Source of the DNA: Streptomyces sp. TSRI0281
GTDB taxonomy: Bacteria > Actinomycetota > Actinomycetes > Streptomycetales > Streptomycetaceae
NCBI RefSeq assembly: GCF_001905125.1
Contig: NZ_LWLE01000023.1
Coordinates: 124,001-188,000 of the forward strand
DNA: 64,000 bases
Reading direction: 5' to 3'
Shown here: piece after piece, positions 1-8,251 of the stretch
Layout of the letters: each line of letters starts with the position of its first letter
Position numbering within the stretch: position 1 is the first letter of the stretch
Notes under the pieces: model-generated
Told to the model about the DNA's origin: nothing
The model's database searches: none
The model's input: only the letters and a program-made list of their open reading frames with translations
Position numbers and translations under genes: made by a program

Positions 1-185
1 ATCACCAGGAACAGGGCGATGGGCGCCACGACATAGAGACCGATGGTCTCCATCGCGCTCAGGCCCGGGCCCGGGTCGTCACCGTCGTCGCGGGTCAGCG
101 CGAGCGCCGGGGACGACATGAGCAGCATCATCAGCGTCGTACCGGCCGCGACGGCGCCGGCGCGCATAGCGTTCTTCTTGTCCAC
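1..185 (-). CDS. small membrane protein, N-terminal part only
   Basis: Reading on the minus strand from a GTG at 185 gives VDKKNAMRAG, then a hydrophobic signal-like segment ending MSSPALA, a short Asp/Gly-rich stretch (RDDGDDPGPG) and the start of a second hydrophobic segment (IGLYVVAPIALFLV), where the window ends. An alternative start is the ATG at 167. The layout (signal or first membrane helix, acidic linker, second helix) suits a small secreted or two-helix membrane protein. It lies only 20 bases beyond the malQ stop on the same strand, so it may be the last gene of that transcript. No Shine-Dalgarno sequence precedes either start; a TACGTT hexamer just upstream of the GTG would fit a leaderless promoter, but this is speculative. 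No function can be assigned. Confidence 0.6.
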   Translation of the reverse strand, partial: MDKKNAMRAGAVAAGTTLMMLLMSSPALALTRDDGDDPGPGLSAMETIGLYVVAPIALFLV

Positions 186-205
186 GGTGCAAACGTAGCG
201 AACGC

Positions 206-2467
206 CTAGGAGCGACGCGCGCCCGGGGGTGCCGTATGACCCTTTCGGGGTCTCAGAACATCCATCAGGCCGTGCAGCCGGGACGAGACGGCCAGTTCCT
301 CCAGGGTGACGGGGTGCCCCTCGGCGTCGGCGACGGGCAGCCGCCAGTTGGGGTACTGGTCCCAGGTGCCGGGGAGGTTCTGCGGGCGGCGGTCCCCCAC
401 CGTGTCGGGGAGCCAGACGCCGACCATGCGGGCGGGGGTGTCCATCAGGAACCGGTGGACGGCCCGGACGGCCGCCTCCTCGTCACCGTCGCCCTCGGGG
501 AGCATCCGGAGCCGGGCGAGGCAGGCCAGCCACTCGGCGGTGTCGGTGGCGTCCTCGGTCAGCTCCTGCTCCAGGGGCCGGGTGAGCAGACCGAGGCGGT
601 GGCGCAGCGTCACATGGTCGCCGGTCAGCCGGGCCGCGGTGGACGGCAGGTCGTGGGTGGTGGCCGTGGCCAGACAGTCCCGGCGCCAGTTCCGCGGCGG
701 CAGCGGGCGGCCGGTGCCGTCCCAGTCGCGCTCGAACCAGAGCACGGAGGTGCCGAGCACGCCCCGCCGGGCGAGCGCCTCGCGTACGCCCGGTTCGACG
801 GTGCCGAGGTCCTCCCCCACGACGACCGCCCCGGCCCGGTGCGCCTCCAGGACGAGCACGGCGAGCATCGCCTCGGCGTCCTGGGCGACGTAGGTCCCCT
901 CGGTGGGCGGTCTGCCCTCGGGCACCCACCAGAGCCGGAAGAGGCCCATCACATGATCGATGCGCAGGGCGCCCGCGTGGCCGAACAGCCCGCGCAGGAG
1001 ACCGCGGTAGGGGGCGTAGCCGGTGGCGGCGAGGACGTCGGGGCGCCACGGGGGCAGCCCCCAGTCCTGGCCGCGCGCGTTGAAGGCGTCCGGGGGCGCG
1101 CCGATGGACATCCCCTGCGCGAAGGCGTCCTGCTGGGCCCAGGTGTCGGCGCCCGCGGGGTGCACGCCGACGGCCAGGTCGTGGACGATCCCGATCGCCA
1201 TCCCGGCGTCCTCGGCGGCGCGCTGGGCGTCGGCGAGCTGAGCGGCGGTCAGCCAGGCGAGCCGGGAGTGGAAGTCGACCCGGTCCAGGAGCCCGGCGCG
1301 GGCGCGGGCGGTCCCCGCCGAGCGGGGGTCGCGCAGGGCGGCGGGCCAGGCGTGCCAGTCGGAGCCGTGCACCTCGGCGAGGGCGCACCACAGGGCGTGG
1401 TCCTCCAGGGCCTGCCCCTGCTCGGCCAGGAAGTCGCAGTACGCGGCGCGGCGGCCGGGGGTCAGCTCCACCTCGTGGATGAGCTCCAGGGCCTGCCGCT
1501 TGAGCTCCCAGACGGCGTCCCGGTCGATCAGCGCGCCCTTGTTCAGTACGGCTTCGCGCTGGGACGCGGCGTCCTGCCGGAGGTCGTCCAGGGTGGCCCG
1601 GTCCTGGACGTGCCCGTACTCGGGGATCGACTCGACCCGCAGGTGTACGGGGTCGGGGAAGCGGCGCGAGGAGGGACGGTAGGGGGACGGGTCGGTGGGT
1701 CTGCCCGGTACGGCGGCGTGGAGCGGGTTGACCTGGACGAATCCGGACCCGAGCGTCCGCCCGGACCAGGCGGCGAGGTCGGCCAGGTCGCCGAGGTCGC
1801 CCATGCCCCAGGAGCGGCCGGAGAGCAGGGAGTAGAGCTGGACCAGGAAGCCATGGGTGCGGGCGGGCGGCTGCGGGACGCGGGGCGGGGCGACGACGAG
1901 CGTGACGGTGGCGCTGCTGCGGTCCGGGGCGCGGACGTCGAGGCGGTGGACACCGTGGGGCGGGCCGGTCCACCAGGAGGGGACGGGTGATCCCCCGGTC
2001 CCGGCGGCGGGTGCGCCGCCCTGCGCGGGAGATCCACGGGTCCCCTCCGGTCCCGCCGGGGCCCCCTCCAGTACCGCGGATGCCCCTCCCAGCCCCTCCA
2101 GTAGCGAGGGCAGCCCCGCCGGCCGCTCCGTCACCCGCATCCGCAGCTTCCGCGGCACCCGGCCGCTCCCCCGGCCCGGTTCGGCCTCCGGGGTGAGGGT
2201 CAGCGTGGTGCCGGGGGGCAGCGCGGTCAGGGCGGGCGGCAGCGCCTCGCCGGACCAGACCACCAGCGTCGGCGGAAGCAGGCGCGAAACCGCCGCCGAT
2301 TCGGCGGCCGCCAGTGATTTCCGTACGGCCTCGGGGGTGCCGGCGTCCACGCCCAGCGCGGCGAGCACGGCCGTGACCGTGTCGTCGGGGACGGACACCG
2401 TGACATCCGCGGACGGGGAGTAGGAGGTGGCGACGCCATGCAGTGCGGCGAGCCGGGACAAGCCCAT
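206..2467 (-). CDS. malQ: 4-alpha-glucanotransferase (amylomaltase, GH77)
   Basis: This 753-residue protein has the GH77 catalytic signatures in order: nucleophile Asp in ALRIDHVMGLF, acid/base Glu in VVGEDLGTV and the transition-state Asp in TTHDLPSTA. It disproportionates maltodextrins by moving alpha-1,4-glucan chains between acceptors, in cytoplasmic maltose and glycogen metabolism. Length is normal for actinobacterial MalQ, which carries an N-terminal extension of about 150-200 residues before the barrel; here that part is Pro/Ala/Gly-rich around residues 130-165. The ATG at 2467 is preceded by GGAG with good spacing and follows directly on the TGA of the small upstream gene (TGA-ATG), so translation is probably coupled. 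Plus-strand ORFs across it are codon-bias shadows. Confidence 0.95.
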   Translation of the reverse strand: MGLSRLAALHGVATSYSPSADVTVSVPDDTVTAVLAALGVDAGTPEAVRKSLAAAESAAVSRLLPPTLVVWSGEALPPALTALPPGTTLTLTPEAEPGRGSGRVPRKLRMRVTERPAGLPSLLEGLGGASAVLEGAPAGPEGTRGSPAQGGAPAAGTGGSPVPSWWTGPPHGVHRLDVRAPDRSSATVTLVVAPPRVPQPPARTHGFLVQLYSLLSGRSWGMGDLGDLADLAAWSGRTLGSGFVQVNPLHAAVPGRPTDPSPYRPSSRRFPDPVHLRVESIPEYGHVQDRATLDDLRQDAASQREAVLNKGALIDRDAVWELKRQALELIHEVELTPGRRAAYCDFLAEQGQALEDHALWCALAEVHGSDWHAWPAALRDPRSAGTARARAGLLDRVDFHSRLAWLTAAQLADAQRAAEDAGMAIGIVHDLAVGVHPAGADTWAQQDAFAQGMSIGAPPDAFNARGQDWGLPPWRPDVLAATGYAPYRGLLRGLFGHAGALRIDHVMGLFRLWWVPEGRPPTEGTYVAQDAEAMLAVLVLEAHRAGAVVVGEDLGTVEPGVREALARRGVLGTSVLWFERDWDGTGRPLPPRNWRRDCLATATTHDLPSTAARLTGDHVTLRHRLGLLTRPLEQELTEDATDTAEWLACLARLRMLPEGDGDEEAAVRAVHRFLMDTPARMVGVWLPDTVGDRRPQNLPGTWDQYPNWRLPVADAEGHPVTLEELAVSSRLHGLMDVLRPRKGHTAPPGARRS

Positions 2468-2779
2468 TCAGACTCCAGGGAACTCCATGCCCCCTGCGGT
2501 GCCGGGGGCGGTCGGCTCGCTGGTCAGAGGGGCGACGGCGGCGAGCGGTGGCTCGCTCGTGAGCGGGGTGGCGTCGGCGAGCGGGGGCTCGCTGGTCAAG
2601 GGGGCGGTGTCGGCGAACGAGGATTCGCCGATCAGGGGGGAGACATCGGCGAGCGGCAGCTCACTGATCAGCGGTGCGACCTGCGCCAGGGGAGGCTCAC
2701 TGGTCAGTGGGGCCGAGCCGGCCTGGTCCGGTACCTGTTTGGAGAAGGCGGAGAGCAGAAGCTGCGCGGAAGCGGGCAT
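2468..2779 (-). CDS. small protein of six 12-residue repeats, upstream of malQ
   Basis: This 103-residue protein starts at an ATG with a near-perfect AGGAGG five bases upstream and ends on the TGA abutting the malQ start, which argues for a translated, malQ-coupled gene. Residues 1-22 (MPASAQLLLSAFSKQVPDQAGS) are followed by six repeats of consensus APLTSEPPLADV at residues 23-94, with a Gly-rich tail. It is strongly acidic, has no Cys, and shows no convincing signal peptide or membrane helix. I do not recognise the family. The regular Pro/Leu/Glu spacing suggests an extended or solenoid-like scaffold or an intrinsically disordered linker. Its position suggests a role linked to maltodextrin metabolism, but that is inference only. 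Confidence 0.7.
   Translation of the reverse strand: MPASAQLLLSAFSKQVPDQAGSAPLTSEPPLAQVAPLISELPLADVSPLIGESSFADTAPLTSEPPLADATPLTSEPPLAAVAPLTSEPTAPGTAGGMEFPGV
2498..2713 (-). repeat. six tandem 36-bp in-frame repeats
   Basis: Six 36-bp units encode the 12-residue repeats of the small protein upstream of malQ. Units 1, 4 and 5 are close to each other (APLTSEPPLA core); units 2 and 3 are diverged (APLISELPLADV, SPLIGESSFADT); the sixth is incomplete at its end. Similarity visible at the DNA level suggests fairly recent duplication, and copy number is likely to differ between strains. Confidence 0.9.
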
Positions 2780-3076
2780 GGTGGCCTCCTGGCCGTGGAG
2801 AACAGGACACAGCAGACCTACCCAGCCCTGGCGGGTGCAGACGTGGACGAGACATAGGCGTTATGACAACGAGCCCAACGTGCCGTAGGTCACATTCCGT
2901 TCCCCCGTACGGCAGGTATGAGGCGTTTTCGGCCACCCCAATGCCCCCCTTACGGCCCATCAGGAACCGCACCCGCCAACACATCCGGCATATCCGACAG
3001 AACGGCCACGTGCATTGACACCCCCGGCCCTGGGTGGTGGGCTCGGAGCCCACCGGTGGGACGAGGGGAGAGCGAC
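2780..3076. other. divergent intergenic region
   Basis: About 300 bases separate the divergent small repeat protein/malQ unit from the hexosaminidase gene. Promoters for both must lie here. Parts are less GC-rich than the flanks (for example around 2855-2890 and 2960-3015). I could not identify confident -35/-10 pairs or a clear palindrome. Confidence 0.5.
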
Positions 3077-6061
3077 GTGCGGTTCGGACGCAGAAAGCAC
3101 GCGACGGCCGTCGCCGTCGCCGTGATCGGCGGACTGCTCGGGGCCGTCGCACCGGCCGCGACGGCCGCCCCCGTCGTACCCGGCCAGCCGGCCGCCACCT
3201 CGCCCGACCGCGCCGACAGCGCGCGGCTGCCGTCCGTCTGGCCCCGGCCGCAGAGCATCAAGGCCGCCGGACAGGCCGTGCCGCTGGGCACCGAGGTCAC
3301 CGTCGTCGCCGCCGCGGACGCCGATCCGTACGCCGTCGACGCGCTGCGCACCGTGCTGCGCGAGGCCGGCGTACGGACCCTGCACGAGGGCCTGCCCGGC
3401 CGCGGCCCGGTCGTCCGGATCGGCGGCACGGGTGCCCAGGACGCGCTGCGGACCCTGCGTGCCCCCGAACGCGCCGACCTGCCCGCGGGCGGCTACCGGA
3501 TCGCCGTCGGCCGGATCGCCGGGCGCTCCACCGTCGCCCTGGACGGCATCGGCGAGGACGGCCTCTTCCACGGCGTCCAGACGCTGCGTCAGCTGGTGAG
3601 CGACGGCTCCGTGGCCGGGGTCGTGGTGCGCGACTGGCCGGGCACGGCCGTGCGCGGGATGGCCGAGGGGTTCTACGGGCAGCCGTGGACCCGCGAGGAA
3701 CGGCTCGCGCAGATCGCCTTCATGGGGCGCACGAAACAGAACCGGTATCTGTACGCGGCGGGCGACGACCCCTATCGGCTGGCCCGCTGGCGCGACCCGT
3801 ACCCGGCCGAGCGGCGCGCCGACTTCCGGGCGCTCGCCGAGAAGGCCCGCGCCGAACATGTGACGCTCGGCTGGGCCGTCTCCCCCGGCCAGGCGATGTG
3901 CATGGCGTCGGACGCCGACGTCAGGGCTCTGACCCGCAAGGTCGACGCCATGTGGGCCCTGGGCGTGCGGGTGTTCCAGTTGCAGTTCCAGGACGTCAGC
4001 TACAGCGAATGGCACTGCGACCAGGACGCGGACACCTTCGGCAGCGGTCCCCGGGCGGCGGCCAGGGCGCAGGCCCGGGTGGCCGGCGCGCTCGCCCAGC
4101 ACCTGGCGGACCGTCACCCCGGCGCGGCCCCCCTGTCGGTGCTGCCGACCGAGTTCTACCAGGACGGCGCCACCGACTACCGCACGGCGCTCGCCGCCGA
4201 GCTGGACGACCGGGTGCAGGTGGCCTGGACCGGAGTCGGGGTCGTGCCGAAGACCATCACCGGGGGTGAACTGGCCGGGGCCCGCGCCGCGTTCCGGCAC
4301 CCGCTGGTCACCATGGACAACTATCCGGTCAACGACTACGCGCAGGACCGGATCTTCCTGGGCCCGTACACCGGCCGGGATCCGGCGGTGGCGAGCGGTT
4401 CGGCCGCGCTGCTCGCCAACGCGATGGAGCAGGCGTCCGCCTCCCGCATCCCGCTGTTCACCGCCGCCGACTTCGCCTGGAACCCGAAGGGGTACCGGCC
4501 GCAGGAGTCCTGGCACGCGGCGATCGACGACCTGGCGGGCGGGGACGCCCGTACCCGGGCCGCGCTGCGGGCGCTCGCGGGCAACAGCGCGACCTCCGTG
4601 CTCGGCGGCGACGAGTCCGCCTATCTCCAGCCGCTGCTCGCCGCGTTCTGGAAGTCCCGGGCGGCGGACGCGTCGGTGCGGGACGGTGCCGCGCGCGATC
4701 TGCGGGCGGCGTTCTCCGTGATGCGGGAGGCCCCCGAACGGCTGAAGACCCCGGCGGAGGGACGGCTGGACGAGGAAGTGCGGCCGTGGACCGAGCAGCT
4801 GGCCCGGTACGGCGAGGCGGGCGAGCTGACCGTCGATCTGCTCCAGGCCCAGGCGCGCGGGGACGGGGCGGCGGCCTGGCAGGCGCAGCTGGCCCTGGAG
4901 CCGCTGCGCAAGGACATCGCGGCGAGCGGTGCGACCGTCGGCAAGGGCGTGCTGGGCCCGTTCCTGGACCGCGCCCGCAAGGCGGCCGACAGCTGGAACG
5001 GCACCGACCGCACCGCCGGAACGGTCACCCGCGACGCGGACAGCTACACCGTCCGGCTGAACCGGGCCCGCCCCGTGGAGTCCGTGACGGCGATGACGGA
5101 ACCGGGCGGCGGATTCGCCGACGCGGTCCTGGAGGGCCATGTGCCGGGCGAGGGCTGGCGGACGCTGGGCCGGCTCTCGGCGAGCGGCTGGACCCAGACG
5201 GCGGCGAGGGGGCTGCGGGCGGACGCGATCCGCGTCAGCCTGCCGGAGAGCGCCAGGACCGCTCCCCCTTCCTTCATGAGCCCCGCCCTGCCGGCCGCTC
5301 CCCTGGTGGACCGGGGTGCGCTGAAGGTGCGCGACCTGATCCCGTGGTTCGGTGACGAGCCCGCGGCCAAGCTCGATCTCGTACGCGGGGTGACGGACGC
5401 GGAGATCGGCGGCGGCACGCAGCGCGTGGCGGCCCGGCTGGCCGCGCAGCGCCCCGCCGAGGTACGGGGCGAGCTCACCGCCAAGGCGCCCAAGGGCATC
5501 GAGGTGAAGGTCCCGAAGCGGACGACGGTGCCGCGCGGCTCACGTACCGACGTCCCCGTGGACATCACCGTCCCGGCGGACACCCCGGCCGGCGAGTACG
5601 AGGTGCCGTTCACCTTCGGGGGCGAGGAGAGCACGCTGACCGTCCGGGCCTTCCCGCGTACGGCGGGCCCCGATCTGGCGCGTACGGCCAGGGCGTCCTC
5701 GTCCGGCGACGAGACCCCGGACTTCCCCGCCTCGGCGGCCTCCGACGGCGATCCCGCCACCCGCTGGTCCTCACCGGTCGAGGACGGCGCCTGGTGGCAG
5801 GCCGAACTGGCCGAGCCGGTACGGCTCGGGCAGGTGGTGCTGCACTGGCAGGACGCGTACGCCTCCCGCTACCGCATACAGGTCTCCGCGGACGGCCGCA
5901 CCTGGCGTACGGCGGCGACCGTGCGGGAAGGCAGGGGCGGGCGCGAAGCGGTGCGGATGGACGCGAAGGACACCCGGTTCCTCAGGGTCCAGGGCGACGG
6001 CCGGGCGACCGAGTACGGCTACTCCCTCTGGTCGGTGGAGGCGTACGCCGTCGCCCCGTAG
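3077..6061 (+). CDS. secreted beta-N-acetylglucosaminidase/hyaluronidase-like protein (GH84) with F5/8C carbohydrate-binding domain
   Basis: The GTG at 3077 follows GAGGGGAGAG and gives 994 residues with a signal peptide (RFGRRKHAT n-region, hydrophobic core, cleavage near PAATAAP). Residues about 50-185 match the small alpha/beta domain that precedes GH20/GH84 catalytic domains. Residues about 190-470 match the GH84 barrel (AEGFYGQPWTREERL, then KQNRYLYAAGDDPY). About 500-700 is a helical region, and about 860-994 is an F5/8-type C (CBM32) domain (DGDPATRWSS, YRIQVSADGRTW). Family members release N-acetylglucosamine from O-GlcNAc, hyaluronan or similar glycans outside the cell. The usual catalytic Asp-Asp pair reads Gln305-Asp306 here (QFQDVSY), so the acid/base is kept but the Asp that orients the N-acetyl group is replaced. 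Activity could differ from classical GH84. Confidence 0.85.
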   Translation: MRFGRRKHATAVAVAVIGGLLGAVAPAATAAPVVPGQPAATSPDRADSARLPSVWPRPQSIKAAGQAVPLGTEVTVVAAADADPYAVDALRTVLREAGVRTLHEGLPGRGPVVRIGGTGAQDALRTLRAPERADLPAGGYRIAVGRIAGRSTVALDGIGEDGLFHGVQTLRQLVSDGSVAGVVVRDWPGTAVRGMAEGFYGQPWTREERLAQIAFMGRTKQNRYLYAAGDDPYRLARWRDPYPAERRADFRALAEKARAEHVTLGWAVSPGQAMCMASDADVRALTRKVDAMWALGVRVFQLQFQDVSYSEWHCDQDADTFGSGPRAAARAQARVAGALAQHLADRHPGAAPLSVLPTEFYQDGATDYRTALAAELDDRVQVAWTGVGVVPKTITGGELAGARAAFRHPLVTMDNYPVNDYAQDRIFLGPYTGRDPAVASGSAALLANAMEQASASRIPLFTAADFAWNPKGYRPQESWHAAIDDLAGGDARTRAALRALAGNSATSVLGGDESAYLQPLLAAFWKSRAADASVRDGAARDLRAAFSVMREAPERLKTPAEGRLDEEVRPWTEQLARYGEAGELTVDLLQAQARGDGAAAWQAQLALEPLRKDIAASGATVGKGVLGPFLDRARKAADSWNGTDRTAGTVTRDADSYTVRLNRARPVESVTAMTEPGGGFADAVLEGHVPGEGWRTLGRLSASGWTQTAARGLRADAIRVSLPESARTAPPSFMSPALPAAPLVDRGALKVRDLIPWFGDEPAAKLDLVRGVTDAEIGGGTQRVAARLAAQRPAEVRGELTAKAPKGIEVKVPKRTTVPRGSRTDVPVDITVPADTPAGEYEVPFTFGGEESTLTVRAFPRTAGPDLARTARASSSGDETPDFPASAASDGDPATRWSSPVEDGAWWQAELAEPVRLGQVVLHWQDAYASRYRIQVSADGRTWRTAATVREGRGGREAVRMDAKDTRFLRVQGDGRATEYGYSLWSVEAYAVAP

Positions 6062-6086
6062 CTGTGCACCGTCGCCCGCGGGCGTG

Positions 6087-6104
6087 CGCCGTGGCTCCAC
6101 GGCG
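6087..6104. terminator. hairpin between convergent genes
   Basis: The palindrome CGCCGTGG-CT-CCACGGCG sits between the convergent hexosaminidase and HNH genes, inside a wider CGTCGCC...GGCGACG inverted repeat. It has no T-run, as is usual in Streptomyces, and may act in both directions. Confidence 0.6.
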
Positions 6105-6133
6105 GCGACGCAGGGACGACGAAGGCCCGGGTC

Positions 6134-6670
6134 TCAGGCGGAAACGCCGTCGATCCGGGCCATTACGTCGTCCGCGCCGAACGGTTGCAAATACGGCAGC
6201 CAGCGCGGGTCGCGGTGTCCGGTCCCGATGATCCGCCAGGCCAGCCCGGTCGGCGGGGCGGGCTGATGGCGCAGCCGCCAGCCCAGCTCGGGCAGATGCC
6301 GGTCGGCCTTGACATGGTTGCAGCGGCGGCAGGCCGCCACCACGTTGTCCCAGGCGTGCTGTCCACCGCGGCTGCGCGGAATGACATGGTCGACGCTGGT
6401 CGCGGCGGCTCCGCAGTACATGCAGCGCCCGCCGTCCCTGGCGAACAGCGCGCGGCGCGTCAGGGGAACGGGCCCCCGGTAGGGGACCCGTACGAATCGC
6501 TTGAGGCGCACGACACTGGGCGCCGGCAGAGCACGGGTGGCGCTGTGCAGGAAGGAGCCGGACTCCTCCAGGCAGATCGCCTTGTTCTCCAGCACGAGGA
6601 CGAGCGCGCGACGGAGCGGTACGACGCCGAGCGGCTCGTACGACGCGTTGAGAACCAGGACGTGCGGCAC
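6134..6670 (-). CDS. HNH endonuclease family protein
   Basis: This 178-residue protein carries a full HNH fold at about residues 83-125: CMYCG, then SVDHVIPRSRGG, a conserved Asn in HAWDNVVAAC, and CRRCNHVKADR. Two CxxC pairs bind zinc and the His/Asn residues form the metal-dependent nuclease site. The N-terminal part (MPHVLVLNASYEPLGVVPLRRA) is typical of a widespread, usually stand-alone actinobacterial HNH family. No restriction, intron or toxin gene lies beside it, so it is more likely a housekeeping or DNA-repair nuclease than a defence effector. It is divergent from the mscS-like gene. Confidence 0.9.
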   Translation of the reverse strand: MPHVLVLNASYEPLGVVPLRRALVLVLENKAICLEESGSFLHSATRALPAPSVVRLKRFVRVPYRGPVPLTRRALFARDGGRCMYCGAAATSVDHVIPRSRGGQHAWDNVVAACRRCNHVKADRHLPELGWRLRHQPAPPTGLAWRIIGTGHRDPRWLPYLQPFGADDVMARIDGVSA

Positions 6671-6987
6671 GTGGATGCCTCCTTGTACGCCGGCGGCGCG
6701 TGGCTCGCGCCGGGACGATCCGATCTCAGTCTCTCCTCCTGCCTGGTCGAAGCGCCACCACGTGCGGGTAACGGGCCGGGAGGATTTTTCTCACCACCGC
6801 CCGGACGGGGCGCCGGAGCCCGCCGGAACAGGTGCTTCACCAGGGTGGCCGCCCGCACTGTGCGATCGGCCACACCCACTCCGTTCCCAGGTGAGACGTG
6901 TCTCTCCCCGGAAAGCGGCAACGATCCACTCCACCGGCTTCGTTAGTGTGGTTGGTCAGCCGTCGCCCCCTGTTGGAGGTTCCCACC
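6671..6987. other. divergent intergenic region
   Basis: This 317-base region lies between the divergent HNH and MscS genes. It should hold both promoters; a TAGTGT hexamer near 6943 could be the -10 of the channel gene. I see no strong hairpin, operator or additional coding signal. Confidence 0.4.
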
Positions 6988-8052
6988 GTGTCCCTGTCCG
7001 TCCTCTTGGCCGTAGCCCCGTCACCCGAGCCGGGTGGCTCGCTGGACGAAGCCGCCAAGCAGGCCGGCAACGCCGCGGGCTGGGTCGAGGAGAACTGGTC
7101 CACCTGGCTGAACACCGGTCTGCGCATCCTGCTCATCGCGGCGATCGCGATCGTGCTGCGCTACGTGATCCGCCGGGCCCTGACCAACCTGATCGAGCGG
7201 ATGAACCGCAGCGCCCAGGCGGTGGAGGGCACCGCGCTGGGCGGCCTGCTGGTCAACGCGGAGCGCCGCCGTCAGCGCTCGGAGGCCATCGGCTCCGTCC
7301 TGCGCTCGGTGACCTCGTTCCTGATCCTGGGCACGGCCGCCCTGATGATCCTGGGCGCGTTCCAGATCAATCTGGCGCCGTTGCTGGCCTCCGCGGGTGT
7401 CGCCGGAGTGGCGCTGGGCTTCGGCGCGCGCAACCTCGTCACCGACTTCCTGTCCGGGGTGTTCATGATCCTGGAGGACCAGTACGGCGTCGGCGACACG
7501 GTCGACGCGGGCGTCGCCTCCGGCGAGGTCATCGAGGTGGGCCTGCGGGTCACCAAGCTGCGCGGCGACAACGGTGAGATCTGGTACGTCCGCAACGGCG
7601 AGGTGAAGCGGATCGGCAACCTCAGCCAGGGCTGGTCCACCGCCGGGGTCGATGTGACGGTGCGTCCCACGGAGAATCTGGACCGGGTCCGCAAGGCGAT
7701 CACCGCCGCCGCGGAGACCATGGCCAAGGAGGACCCGTGGGCGGAGCGGCTGTGGGGCCCGGTGGAGGTCCTCGGCCTGGACGCCGTGCTGCTGGACTCC
7801 ATGACGGTCCGGGTCACCGCGAAGACGATGCCGGGCAAGGCGCTGGGCGTGGAGCGGGAGCTGCGCTGGCGGATCAAGCAGGCGCTGGACGAGGCGGGCA
7901 TCCGGATGGTCGGGACCGTGCCCGTCCAGGCGGACGGCGCGCCGGTCCCGGACCCGACGGCCGGGATGGCCGCCCCGTCCGCGTACGCCTCGTCGACCTC
8001 GCCGCAGTCGATGGCCGCGACCCCGATCGCGCCACCGAGCATCACGAAGTGA
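6988..8052 (+). CDS. MscS-type mechanosensitive ion channel
   Basis: The GTG at 6988, eight bases after GGAGG, gives 354 residues. A first hydrophobic stretch (SVLLAVAP), then three membrane helices (TGLRILLIAAIAIVLRYVI; SVTSFLILGTAALMILGAF; the Gly/Ala-rich pore helix NLAPLLASAGVAGVALGFG) are followed by the beta domain (VGDTVDAGVASGEVIEVGLR and IGNLSQGWS) and an alpha/beta C-terminus. MscS channels open under membrane tension and release solutes during osmotic downshock. The last 40 residues are Ala/Pro/Ser-rich and probably disordered. It is a single-gene unit closed by a strong terminator. Confidence 0.93.
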   Translation: MSLSVLLAVAPSPEPGGSLDEAAKQAGNAAGWVEENWSTWLNTGLRILLIAAIAIVLRYVIRRALTNLIERMNRSAQAVEGTALGGLLVNAERRRQRSEAIGSVLRSVTSFLILGTAALMILGAFQINLAPLLASAGVAGVALGFGARNLVTDFLSGVFMILEDQYGVGDTVDAGVASGEVIEVGLRVTKLRGDNGEIWYVRNGEVKRIGNLSQGWSTAGVDVTVRPTENLDRVRKAITAAAETMAKEDPWAERLWGPVEVLGLDAVLLDSMTVRVTAKTMPGKALGVERELRWRIKQALDEAGIRMVGTVPVQADGAPVPDPTAGMAAPSAYASSTSPQSMAATPIAPPSITK

Positions 8053-8069
8053 CACCCGCCCGTCATCAC

Positions 8070-8113
8070 GGTCCAGGGGCGCCCCGCGAACTGCTGCGGG
8101 GCGCCCCTGGACC
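8070..8113 (+). terminator. terminator after the mscS-like gene
   Basis: A perfect 18-bp stem (8070-8087 with 8096-8113, beginning GGTCCAGGGG) closes on an 8-base loop 17 bases after the stop. No T-run follows; long GC stems without U-tails are common terminators in Streptomyces. Confidence 0.9.
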
Positions 8114-8173
8114 GTTCGGCGGGTGCGATCACCGTCCCAGGTAACGCTTTGGTTGCCACAGGGGGGTGAACCA

Positions 8174-8203
8174 TTGACGGTCCGGTGACCTGCGCCATAC
8201 CGT
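8174..8203 (+). promoter_or_regulatory. predicted csn promoter (-35 TTGACG, -10 TACCGT)
   Basis: TTGACG at 8174-8179 and TACCGT at 8198-8203 with an 18-base spacer match a housekeeping sigma promoter. Transcription would begin near 8210, just before the 15-bp palindrome. Confidence 0.6.
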
Positions 8204-8215
8204 CCTCTCACCGAA

Positions 8216-8230
8216 TAGGAAAGTTTCCTA
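8216..8230 (+). promoter_or_regulatory. CsnR operator palindrome
   Basis: TAGGAAAGTTTCCTA is a perfect palindrome around a central G, 22 bases before the csnR start and directly downstream of the predicted promoter. It matches the AGGAAA/TTTCCT type of site reported for the ROK repressor CsnR upstream of its own operon and of the csnA chitosanase gene. A repressor bound here would block initiation or clearance, so autorepression relieved by glucosamine oligosaccharides is expected. Confidence 0.85.
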
Positions 8231-8251
8231 ACAGAGGGCGGTGCATCGATC

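Noticed and set aside
236..1990. 584-codon plus-strand ORF opposite malQ
   Set aside because: Mirror of malQ codon bias; protein is Gly/Val/Arg-rich with no recognisable motif, while the minus strand has all GH77 motifs.
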